Source: Bacillus_BD oryzisoli_A (GTDB taxonomy: Bacteria > Bacillota > Bacilli > Bacillales > Cytobacillaceae). From it: a stretch of DNA of 64,000 nt. Where the stretch lies: NCBI RefSeq assembly GCF_043641075.1, contig NZ_JBHZRC010000002.1, positions 124,001 through 188,000 on the forward strand, read 5' to 3'. Position 1 is the first letter of the stretch, and each line of letters begins with the position of its first letter. The notes below the pieces were generated by a model. That model ran no database searches. It saw nothing but the letters and a program-made list of their open reading frames with translations, and was not told the DNA's origin. The position numbers were made by a program, and so were the translations under genes. This document shows, piece by piece, positions 43,789 to 51,097 of this stretch.

Positions 43789-44952
43789 CTATTTTTCGAT
43801 TAGGATCGGCAGGGAACTAACTCCATAACGAGTAAAGCCGATTCGGTGAATCTCCCCATTTAATCGGAATGAATCCGTTCTATTTAACAGCTCCTCAATG
43901 ACAACCCGCAGCTGTGTTCTCGCAATTGGTGCTCCAATACATTTATGGATCCCTGAGCCAAAGACAAGGCTTTTTTTCGTATTTCGATCGAGGATACATT
44001 GATCCGCATTCGGGAATACCTCTTCGTCGCGATTTCCTGCTCCCCATTGTAAAAATACCTTTTCGCCTGCTTTAATTTCCTGATCTTGTATCACTGTATC
44101 CTTTGTCACGGTTCGCGGGTGAAATTGTACAGGTGACTCATATCTCAGGATTTCTTCAATCGCATTTGGGATTAAATCTGGATTATCCTGCAATCGCTTC
44201 CGGTCTTCTGGATGGGTCGCTAGATAATTGATAATAATCCCTAAAGAGCTTGTGGTCGATTCATGTCCTGCTGTTAACAATAAATGCAATGTGCCCACAA
44301 CTAAATTCTCAGTAACCGTGGCTCCTTCACTTTCTGAGCTGTTATGTAGCATTTTACTGAGCAAATCATCTTTTGGATCAAGCATATTTTCTTTTCTGTA
44401 TGCGACTGCCTCTCTACAGTAAACTTCTAGTTCATCTGCCGCAGCCTTTCTTGCTGCAAGGTCTCCTTCTGCTGCACGATAGTAAAGCTCCTCAGCCCAA
44501 TGCATGATACGCGGCCAATCCTGATCAGGCAGATTAAGAAAGGCCATGATGCCGCGGACTGGCAGTGGATAGTTGACTTCTTTTGCGATGTCTCCATATC
44601 CTCTGTTTATGACAGGTTCTAATAGCTCAATCGCAATCGGTCTCAGCTTATCTGCAAAGGTTTTCATTTTTTTGTCTGTAAAAAACTCCTGCATGACTTT
44701 TCGGTAGGGTGTATGAAGGGGCGGATCTGCTTCAAAAGGGAACCTTGGCAAATGTGGATATCTGATCGCCCCTGCGTTCGAAAACGTTCCTGGATCAAGG
44801 GCAGTTTTGACAATATCCTCATGTCCGATAATATTCCAGCCTCCGCCAAATCCATCTGTATGAGAAACGGGACATTTCCCCCGCAGCTCTTCAAATTCCA
44901 ATGCAGGATTCTCTAGATTTGGATTATCGAGTTCCGTTTTATAGTTTTTCAT
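43789..44952 (-). CDS. Cytochrome P450 monooxygenase
   Basis: 387 aa, soluble class I bacterial type. Heme ligand C338 in FGSGIHKCIGAP, ExxR as E267-x-x-R270, oxygen-binding I-helix AGHEST at 228-233. The start is the ATG at 44950-44952 behind AAAGGTGG. It needs a ferredoxin and a reductase; the only ferredoxin nearby is the XylT-like one at 47094. A hydroxylation that opens the pathway for an alicyclic or terpenoid-type acid, or O-demethylation of a methoxy aromatic, are both possible. Substrate unknown. Confidence 0.92.
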   Translation of the reverse strand: MKNYKTELDNPNLENPALEFEELRGKCPVSHTDGFGGGWNIIGHEDIVKTALDPGTFSNAGAIRYPHLPRFPFEADPPLHTPYRKVMQEFFTDKKMKTFADKLRPIAIELLEPVINRGYGDIAKEVNYPLPVRGIMAFLNLPDQDWPRIMHWAEELYYRAAEGDLAARKAAADELEVYCREAVAYRKENMLDPKDDLLSKMLHNSSESEGATVTENLVVGTLHLLLTAGHESTTSSLGIIINYLATHPEDRKRLQDNPDLIPNAIEEILRYESPVQFHPRTVTKDTVIQDQEIKAGEKVFLQWGAGNRDEEVFPNADQCILDRNTKKSLVFGSGIHKCIGAPIARTQLRVVIEELLNRTDSFRLNGEIHRIGFTRYGVSSLPILIEK

Positions 44953-44982
44953 TTTTACCACCTTTCCTTTCATATTCAGACC

Positions 44983-45015
44983 GTAGGAGAATGGATCATC
45001 TCTTGATTCTCCTAC
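44983..45015. promoter_or_regulatory. Hairpin between cupin and P450 genes
   Basis: Perfect 10-bp arms GTAGGAGAAT and ATTCTCCTAC with a 13-base loop, no T-run. Probably an RNA stem within the operon. Confidence 0.45.
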
Positions 45016-45047
45016 AGATATTTTGGCGATGAGTATTGACTAGTCCT

Positions 45048-45656
45048 TCACTCTTCTTCACCCAGCTGTTTAAACCCTGGCGGCAGCATGCGAACGTGGA
45101 CATTGCTAAGCACTGGAGAATCATAGAATACTACCCAGCTAATCGGACGCGCTGAATCATTTACCTTACGAAAAACTAACGGTCCATGAACAAGGCCTGC
45201 CGGTATATGCACCATTGTTGGTTTGGTAAACGTAAACTTTTCAGCCTGATCACCCAGCCCCAGCCAAAGCTCCACTTCACCGCCTAAATCTAGGTTGTCA
45301 TATGGATTTGTACCAGTAAAAAGATACACTTCGTCATACGTATGATAATGCGGTGAATTATCCAGCATGGATGTTTCATCATCGTCAGCAAACATTCCTG
45401 GCGGTCTGCAATCTAAGTGCTTATGGATTCCTCCCTTAGGACTCATGGCACTAAAGGCCTTTGGCTCAGGAATAATCCATGATTCAATATGATGCGTAGC
45501 TGTAGGTAAGTTAAAACCATCTCCAATAATCGGAGGGGTAATTCGCTTTTCTACCACTTCTTCCCTTGTTAGATTTCTTGATTCCGGCCCCCAGCCGATT
45601 TCGGCAAGATACTTTCCATATTTCGTTTTTTGATCTGTCATTTGGATTTCTGCCAT
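45048..45656 (-). CDS. Cupin-fold protein, first gene of the P450-TRAP operon
   Basis: 202 aa. A conserved but unnamed cupin-like barrel: HKHLDCRPPGMFADDDETSMLDNSPHYHTYDEVYLFTGTN near 78-118, where HYHTYDE is the metal box, and MVHIPAGLVHGPLVFRK near 147-165 as the second box. It resembles proteins of unknown function found beside catabolic genes. It may be an oxygenase, isomerase or ligand sensor. It begins the co-directional operon under the divergent LysR gene. Confidence 0.65.
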   Translation of the reverse strand: MAEIQMTDQKTKYGKYLAEIGWGPESRNLTREEVVEKRITPPIIGDGFNLPTATHHIESWIIPEPKAFSAMSPKGGIHKHLDCRPPGMFADDDETSMLDNSPHYHTYDEVYLFTGTNPYDNLDLGGEVELWLGLGDQAEKFTFTKPTMVHIPAGLVHGPLVFRKVNDSARPISWVVFYDSPVLSNVHVRMLPPGFKQLGEEE

Positions 45657-45850
45657 GTGTAAATCTCTCCCTTACTTTTTATTTTTTTGAAGAAGCTCAC
45701 TTTTGCGACAATCACCTGCATACGATTGACATCATTTTATTCCCATTACCAAATTATTTTTTTAATATTCAGAATACACAGGTGATTAACTTCTATACAA
45801 ATCATAATTCAAAACGCTTTCGTCTACTATACCGATTTTTCTTAATATAT

Positions 45851-45870
45851 CTTTAAGGAAAATCTTAAAG
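45851..45870. promoter_or_regulatory. Palindromic LysR-type operator candidate
   Basis: CTTTAAG-GAAAAT-CTTAAAG is a perfect 7-bp inverted repeat with a T-N11-A core, located in the 460-base divergent region 45657-46116 between the cupin and the LysR gene. A second site with a similar core lies upstream of the catechol dioxygenase at 48450-48470. An imperfect cre-like sequence is at 45808-45822. No gene is seen in this region. Confidence 0.5.
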
Positions 45871-46116
45871 GTTTATGGCATTTATAGAAAAGTTATGAAT
45901 TTATTTGGAATATTTGTGAACCTTTTATGACTCTATCCCGACATAAACAACTGCAAAAGTTCAGAATTCACTACTAATTTTTAGCATTCACAAGAAAATC
46001 TTATGATTCGATAAAATATTTTAGAGGAGAAAACGCTTTTATGTCGAATATTTCTTTTGATAATTATCTAAATATTCTATATTTTCTTTCTACAAAAATA
46101 TCTTTGAGGTGATGGA

Positions 46117-47031
46117 ATGAATTTTTACAACTTATCTGTTTTCTGTAAGGTCGTGCAAATGGAAAGTATCTCAAAGACAGCAAAGGAGATGCTGACAAGT
46201 CCTGCAGCGATCAGTGGGCATATTCGAGAGATTGAACGTCATTTTGGGGCTAAATTGACCGAACGTTCCGGAAGAAATATTAAACTAACACCTTCTGGTT
46301 TAGAAATATATAAATATGCCCTAGAGATTGAACAAATGGATAAGAAAGTAAAGGAGAAGCTTTCCCAATTAAAGGAACCAGCTCAAGCCGTATCGATTGG
46401 GGTTACACATGTTTTATTTAATTTACTGAACGAATCACTGAGGCGAAAATCATATCCATTTACTTCTCTGCAATTAAACTTAAATCCCTCTCCTTCATTT
46501 GATACCTGTAAACTCGTTGAAAATGAATCCTTACAATTTGGTTTAGTATCGACCCGCATGATTACACAAGTCTATCAAACCAATCAACTTGATCATGATA
46601 TTATTTTCTCCGTCCCATTGGTGATTGTATGTTCAGAGGGGCACCCGTTCGCAGGCAATACAGGGATTCAAAAGAAGGATTTGGAAAATCAACCTTTTCT
46701 GATGACTCCGCATGCAAAGAAAAGAGGAAAATTTGCACAAAGTGGTTTATCCTTCCTCAAAAATATTGTAGAAATCGGTGATATTGAAACCATTAAAAAT
46801 GCGGTCATGAACGGAAAAGGCTTGTTAGCCATATTAAGTTATCCAGATGTAAAAAAAGAAATCGAAAGCGGTCAGCTATCGATGGTAAACGTTCAGGATT
46901 TTCAATTCGACACACGCTTTTCCATTATTTATCGAAGGGAAAATCAGAAAAACAATGAACTAATCAAAAACCACCTCAAAAAAACCTTCCAGCAAGAATG
47001 GCTACAGCCGCCTTTTATACTAAGTAAGTAA
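46117..47031 (+). CDS. LysR-family transcriptional regulator
   Basis: 304 aa. N-terminal winged helix: LSVFCKVVQMESISKTAKEMLTSPAAISGHIREIERHFGAKLTER, followed by an effector domain (VSIGVTHVLFNLL, EIGDIETIKNAVMNGKGLLAILSYPDV near 225). The only plus-strand gene within the catabolic cluster. It lies between two minus-strand units (cupin-P450-TRAP and C23O-ferredoxin), so activation of either or both in response to a pathway compound is likely. ATG behind GAGGTGATGGA. Confidence 0.93.
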   Translation: MNFYNLSVFCKVVQMESISKTAKEMLTSPAAISGHIREIERHFGAKLTERSGRNIKLTPSGLEIYKYALEIEQMDKKVKEKLSQLKEPAQAVSIGVTHVLFNLLNESLRRKSYPFTSLQLNLNPSPSFDTCKLVENESLQFGLVSTRMITQVYQTNQLDHDIIFSVPLVIVCSEGHPFAGNTGIQKKDLENQPFLMTPHAKKRGKFAQSGLSFLKNIVEIGDIETIKNAVMNGKGLLAILSYPDVKKEIESGQLSMVNVQDFQFDTRFSIIYRRENQKNNELIKNHLKKTFQQEWLQPPFILSK

Positions 47032-47042
47032 CTCAAAGAAAC

Positions 47043-47075
47043 AAAAGGCCTAACTATTTTCTAGTTAGACCTTTT
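47043..47075. terminator. Bidirectional terminator between LysR and ferredoxin genes
   Basis: AAAAGG(C)CTAACTA and TAGTTAG(A)CCTTTT pair around TTTTC; T-run on plus, A/T run on minus. Serves two convergent genes. Confidence 0.8.
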
Positions 47076-47093
47076 ATTTCTAGCATTTCTATT

Positions 47094-47408
47094 CTATATT
47101 TCTACTTTTTCTTCTTGTTTCGAATAATCCTCTACTGTCATAATGTTAAGATCGCTTTTTGGCACCATGCAGCAGGCTAACGCATAACCGTTTTCTAGTT
47201 CAGCATCCGATAACGCCTCGTGAGAACGAATGAAATCCTGGGTGAATTCTCCCTGAAGTACCTTTACCTTGCACATCCCGCAGCCCCCTCTTCTACAGCC
47301 AGTCGGTATGGGGATAAACTGATCCCGTGCTGCCTTTAGTGGAGTGACTGTGGATAAACAGGAATAGTCAAAAAGCTGTCCGCGTGCATGTAATTTCACC
47401 TTATACAT
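47094..47408 (-). CDS. XylT/NahT-like [2Fe-2S] ferredoxin
   Basis: 104 aa. Plant-type cluster ligands C38, C43, C46 in TGCRRGGCGMCKV and C79 or C80 in ALACCMVP. Ferredoxins of this kind sit beside catechol 2,3-dioxygenases and re-reduce the active-site iron after inactivation by substituted catechols. Here it follows the dioxygenase gene by 16 bases. It may also serve the P450 or the Rieske enzymes, which have no redox partners in the window. Confidence 0.88.
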   Translation of the reverse strand: MYKVKLHARGQLFDYSCLSTVTPLKAARDQFIPIPTGCRRGGCGMCKVKVLQGEFTQDFIRSHEALSDAELENGYALACCMVPKSDLNIMTVEDYSKQEEKVEI

Positions 47409-47424
47409 AAGATTCCTCCATTCA

Positions 47425-48339
47425 TTAAGTCAAGGCCTTCATAAAGGACTCTGATAATTCCCTGCGGTGATAGAAAATACCTTGGCCGATTTTATCTTCC
47501 GTCCAAGTAATGGTTGGAAAATCCGCGTATGTTATATATCCATTGGCAAAGGCTTCATTACGATTACCGGAAGGATCAAAGAAATAAATGGTTTCCCCTC
47601 TTGTAATTCCATGACGTGTAGGGGTTACATCAAATGGAACCTCATACATAGATAAAATATCCGCTGCTTTAAACACCTCGTGAAGTGAATCAACAAAGAA
47701 GGCAGCATGATGAAGCTTTGCATCCGGTCCTTTTACAAATGCTAAATCATGGGCTTTATTGCTTGTAAATAAGAACGTTCCTAATAACTCTTCCCCATCA
47801 ACTGAAGTAATTCTTTCACTTTGTCTGAAATTTAACGCTTCAATAAAGAATCTTGTGACCGATTTCAAATCATCGCCAGTTAATAAGCAATGATCCAGTC
47901 GATGCGGGGCAATCCCCTGTTTCCCTAACGGCCATGGATGTGGATTTAATGTTCCCACAGCCGTTCCGAGAAACTCCATTTCATGATATAGTTCACCATG
48001 GTGGCCTGTTGGCAAAATAAAGTGGACTGCTTCACCTTCAGCCAGTCTTGTTCCATTGGAAATACGAGAGGTCGTACAACCGAATTGTTCAATTTTCTTT
48101 TCATAATAGGCTAAGTCATCTAGCGTCTCTACTTTAAAAGCAAAATGGGCAATTCCCGCACTGTTAGATTTGGTTAGAATTAAACTATGATGATCATATT
48201 CATCCCACGCCTTTAAGTACACACTATCTCCGAATCGTCCTGTTTCTTCCAAACCAATAATCTTTGTATAGTAGTCTACTGATTTTTCTAAATCCAATAC
48301 CTTAAGCTCAACTCGTCCAAGACGCATCACTCTTGCCAT
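47425..48339 (-). CDS. Catechol 2,3-dioxygenase (XylE-class, VOC fold)
   Basis: 304 aa from MARVMRLGRVELKVLDLEK (AGGAGGGG upstream). Iron ligands H150 (RLDH), H211 (KLHHAAFF) and E262 (NEAF); the spacing 61 and 51 equals that of XylE (153, 214, 265). Two VOC modules at about 7-125 and 145-265. It cleaves catechol next to the diol. The preceding ferredoxin gene order (dioxygenase then XylT-like) strengthens the call. Lower-pathway genes (hydrolase, semialdehyde dehydrogenase, tautomerase) are absent from this unit. Confidence 0.93.
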   Translation of the reverse strand: MARVMRLGRVELKVLDLEKSVDYYTKIIGLEETGRFGDSVYLKAWDEYDHHSLILTKSNSAGIAHFAFKVETLDDLAYYEKKIEQFGCTTSRISNGTRLAEGEAVHFILPTGHHGELYHEMEFLGTAVGTLNPHPWPLGKQGIAPHRLDHCLLTGDDLKSVTRFFIEALNFRQSERITSVDGEELLGTFLFTSNKAHDLAFVKGPDAKLHHAAFFVDSLHEVFKAADILSMYEVPFDVTPTRHGITRGETIYFFDPSGNRNEAFANGYITYADFPTITWTEDKIGQGIFYHRRELSESFMKALT

Positions 48340-48449
48340 ATTTCCCCTCCTAAAGGTGTTAGTAGTTAGGAACATTGTTTTTTGTGGATATCCAAGGCTC
48401 CTCTAATTCAAAAGTAATTGAAAATAACGATAACTACTATAACGAATTT

Positions 48450-48470
48450 TCTTAAAGAACGATTAAGAAT
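48450..48470. promoter_or_regulatory. LysR-type operator candidate upstream of C23O
   Basis: TTCTTAA-AGAACGA-TTAAGAA, a perfect 7-bp inverted repeat with T-N11-A, 111 bases upstream of the catechol dioxygenase start. Its core resembles the site at 45851-45870, as expected for one shared regulator. Confidence 0.45.
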
Positions 48471-48497
48471 TTTCTTCTATATCTTCAAGACTTGACC

Positions 48498-48565
48498 TGT
48501 GGTAACCACATAAACATGGCACCGTTCATCCCGTTAACCCGTGATTTCATAAGGGTTAACGGGAT
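48498..48565. promoter_or_regulatory. Two further palindromes in the C23O/EamA divergent region
   Basis: TGTGGT-A-ACCACA lies at 48498-48510. ATCCCGTTAACCC (48528-48540) and GGGTTAACGGGAT (48553-48565) form a 13-bp perfect inverted repeat with 12 bases between. No T-run follows, so binding sites or a cruciform are more likely than a terminator. No other feature is seen in 48340-48797. Confidence 0.45.
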
Positions 48566-48797
48566 CAGTCTTCCCTGTATTTGCGGAAATACGCTGCCTG
48601 TTGCACAGCTGAGAATAATCATTTTTCTCGGATTTTATCTCACTTTGTACCACTCAACCTTTTTCGATATAAAAATAAATAAACAGGAATTCTCATAAAA
48701 AAATCGAATTTTCCGTTAAATAAATTCACTAATAATATTTCATAAAAAGTAGTTTTTGTGAGACAAAGATTATATTCAAAAGGAGAGGAACGAAGAG

Positions 48798-49718
48798 ATG
48801 TTTAATAAAATAGCACCATTGGCTATCGTCATCGCGGGATGTATGTGGGGTTCTGTCGGACTTTTTGTGAGATATCTTGAATCGCATGGCCTAAGCAGTA
48901 TCGCCATTGTCGAAACTCGCATGCTTGGTGCCTTTATCATCGCATTGATCGGGGTATTGATTTTTAGGAGAGATGCTTTAAAAATAAAACTAAAAGATTG
49001 CTGGTATTTCATTGGAACAGGGATTGTCAGTATGCTGCTTTTTAATTATCTATACAATCAGACGGTTAGTCTGGTCACACTTTCTCTAGCGGCTACTTTG
49101 CTATGCACCGCTCCCATCTTTGTTCTGCTGATGTCCGCAATTCTCTTTCGCGAAAAAATGACATCGATTAAATTAATGGCTGTCACATTAGCTGTCATCG
49201 GCTGTGTACTAGTCAGCGGGCTTTTTGAAAATGCCATTGCTTTCTCCCTCGCTGGAATTTTATTAGGAATGGCTGCCAGTTTTGGATATGCTTTATATAG
49301 TATTTTTACCCGATTTGCAATGAATAAAGGGTATGACTCACTAACAATTAATGTGTATAGCTTTCTATTTGCCAGCTTAGGCGGTGCTATTTTTACTGAT
49401 TTTGGGTCTATCACTCTAGCTTTAAAAGAATCACCTGTCTACTTCGGCTCTTTTTTACTATTGCATGCGGTCATTGCTAGTGTGGCCCCCTACCTTTTAT
49501 TTACCTGGGGAATGAAATATGTCGATACCGGCCGTGCCTCTATATTATCCTCCTGTGAACCGGTAGCCGCCACATTATTTGGTTTATTTATCTATCAAGA
49601 GGTACCTACGCTGTTTGCCATAATCGGGATACTGCTAGTTTTAGGAGCTATCACCCTATTGAATTTGCCGAGAAAACAGGCTGTATTGGTTCAATCACAG
49701 CAGTATCATGAGCAGTAG
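48798..49718 (+). CDS. EamA/DMT superfamily transporter
   Basis: 306 aa, ten membrane helices in two EamA repeats (IAGCMWGSVGLFVRYLESHGLSSI near 12 and AGILLGMAASFGYALYSIFTRF near 150, closing with TGRASILSSCEPVAATLFGLFIYQE). Family substrates are metabolites and are rarely known. ATG behind AAAGGAGAGG. It is divergent from the catechol dioxygenase with 458 bases between, so an exporter role for a pathway compound is possible but unproven. Confidence 0.85.
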   Translation: MFNKIAPLAIVIAGCMWGSVGLFVRYLESHGLSSIAIVETRMLGAFIIALIGVLIFRRDALKIKLKDCWYFIGTGIVSMLLFNYLYNQTVSLVTLSLAATLLCTAPIFVLLMSAILFREKMTSIKLMAVTLAVIGCVLVSGLFENAIAFSLAGILLGMAASFGYALYSIFTRFAMNKGYDSLTINVYSFLFASLGGAIFTDFGSITLALKESPVYFGSFLLLHAVIASVAPYLLFTWGMKYVDTGRASILSSCEPVAATLFGLFIYQEVPTLFAIIGILLVLGAITLLNLPRKQAVLVQSQQYHEQ

Positions 49719-49731
49719 ATTGGAACCATAG

Positions 49732-49762
49732 TGGTGGAACCACGGTGGAACCACGGGGACGG
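49732..49762. repeat. GTGGAACCAC dispersed motif
   Basis: GGTGGAACCAC occurs twice in a row and is followed by GGGGACGGG. Related pieces are at 6726-6749, 53090-53135 and 56091-56112. It lies directly after the EamA stop and could act as a terminator or be a decayed mobile repeat. Confidence 0.45.
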
Positions 49763-49798
49763 GTTTCTTGTTAGATTCTTGCTCAAGGAATCCTAGTT

Positions 49799-50010
49799 CT
49801 GACAGAGTCTTGATTTCTAGCTCTATCCTTGTCAGAACTTGAGCCTTCTTCTGACAGACCTTTAATCTCTAGCGCTATCCTTGTCAGAACATAAACCTTC
49901 TTTTGACAGACCTTTGATTTCTAGCACTGTACTTGTCAGAACTTGAACCTTTTTTGACAGAGTCTTAATCTCTAGCTTTATTCCTTGTCAAAACTGGACG
50001 ATTCTCTATT
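49799..50010. repeat. 52-bp tandem repeat array, about 4 units
   Basis: TGTCAGAA/TGTCAAAA anchors lie at 49831, 49883, 49935 and 49987, exactly 52 apart; TGACAGA anchors are at 49801, 49853, 49905 and 49956. Each unit contains TTGTC-N18-GACA, able to form a short hairpin (GTCAGAA with TTCTGAC). The same TTGTC-to-GACA spacing occurs in the array at 57268. No unique spacers and no cas genes. Confidence 0.85.
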
Positions 50011-50058
50011 GATCTGACATTTTTTCATTTTAGGCTTTGTCCTTTTCAGTGATACATA

Positions 50059-50107
50059 GAAAAAAAGCGCCAGGAACCTTCCATTTTTTAGGGAAGCTCC
50101 TAGCACT
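50059..50107 (-). terminator. Terminator of the BVMO-esterase operon
   Basis: On the minus strand GCTAGGAGCTTCC pairs with GGAAGGTTCCTGGC and is followed by TTTTTTTC. It starts eight bases after the esterase stop. Confidence 0.8.
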
Positions 50108-50114
50108 CTATTTT

Positions 50115-51068
50115 TTATCTTGCGTTTACCGACTGCGGATTTAATGCTCGACTCAGTGCTTGTACATATTGATTTGTGGCACGCTGTCCGATTTCGGAAG
50201 TTGGATTAAGGAATTCGAACGCATGGTAGCCTCCTGGATAGATATGAAATTCTACCGGTACTCCCGCCTGTGCCAAGCGTGCGACATATTGGATGGTTTC
50301 ATCACGGAAAGGATCCAGCTGCCCTACGCAAGTATACGTTGGCGGAAGGTTTGCTAGATTCTTCGCACGTGCCGGCGCTGCATAAGGAGAAACCTCACCG
50401 TTCCCATGCTCGCCCAAATACATATGCCATGCAGCCAAATTATTTCCCCGGTTCCAGATAGCCCGTTCATCAGTAATCTCATAGCTTGAAGGTGTTTCAT
50501 TTCGGTCATCCACCATTGGATACAGCGGCATCTGGAATGCGATAGCAGGACCCCCGCGATCACGAGCCATCAGCGCCAAGGCAGCGGTTAATCCTCCCCC
50601 CGCACTCATACCGGCAATCGCCACGCGCGACAAATCAATATTCAATTCTTCCGCGGCATTCGTCATCCAGACTAAAGCCGAGTAACAGTCTTCAATGGCT
50701 GCCGGATATCGATGTTCAGGTGCCAGCCGGTAATCAACAGAAACAACGACACAATTTGCTTCCTCCACAAATGTCTGGCAAATTCCATCGTCTCCATCCG
50801 GATGTCCGATAACATAACCACCGCCATGAATCCAAAGCACAGCAGGAAGATTTGAACCATCTTGCCTTGCCGGTTCATACAGTTTAACTAACATTTCCTG
50901 GCCATCTCCGCCAGCAATGTAACGAGTAGAATTACGTACATAATTAGACTCCGGTACAGGAATAACGGGTGCCTGCCTTGCTGCTTCCAAGCCTGCAGGA
51001 AGATTTAGCGGCGGAAAAATCGTCAGCAATTCTCTTAATTCAGGGTTTACTCTATTCATAAAATCCAT
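50115..51068 (-). CDS. Alpha/beta hydrolase, hormone-sensitive-lipase type esterase
   Basis: 317 aa. Oxyanion motif HGGGY at 81-85, nucleophile S155 in AGMSAGGG, Asp in VGQLDPFRDE near 260, His in GGYHAFEF near 287. No signal peptide. Esterases of this group hydrolyse the small esters and lactones produced by Baeyer-Villiger monooxygenases; it directly follows such a gene (29 bases), so ketone to ester to acid plus alcohol is the probable sequence. Confidence 0.92.
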   Translation of the reverse strand: MDFMNRVNPELRELLTIFPPLNLPAGLEAARQAPVIPVPESNYVRNSTRYIAGGDGQEMLVKLYEPARQDGSNLPAVLWIHGGGYVIGHPDGDDGICQTFVEEANCVVVSVDYRLAPEHRYPAAIEDCYSALVWMTNAAEELNIDLSRVAIAGMSAGGGLTAALALMARDRGGPAIAFQMPLYPMVDDRNETPSSYEITDERAIWNRGNNLAAWHMYLGEHGNGEVSPYAAPARAKNLANLPPTYTCVGQLDPFRDETIQYVARLAQAGVPVEFHIYPGGYHAFEFLNPTSEIGQRATNQYVQALSRALNPQSVNAR

Positions 51069-51097
51069 TTACAACACTCCCTTTAAAATAAATTTTA

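Noticed and set aside
48498..48565. Rho-independent terminator
   Set aside because: Arms are perfect but no T-run follows on either strand and no gene ends here.
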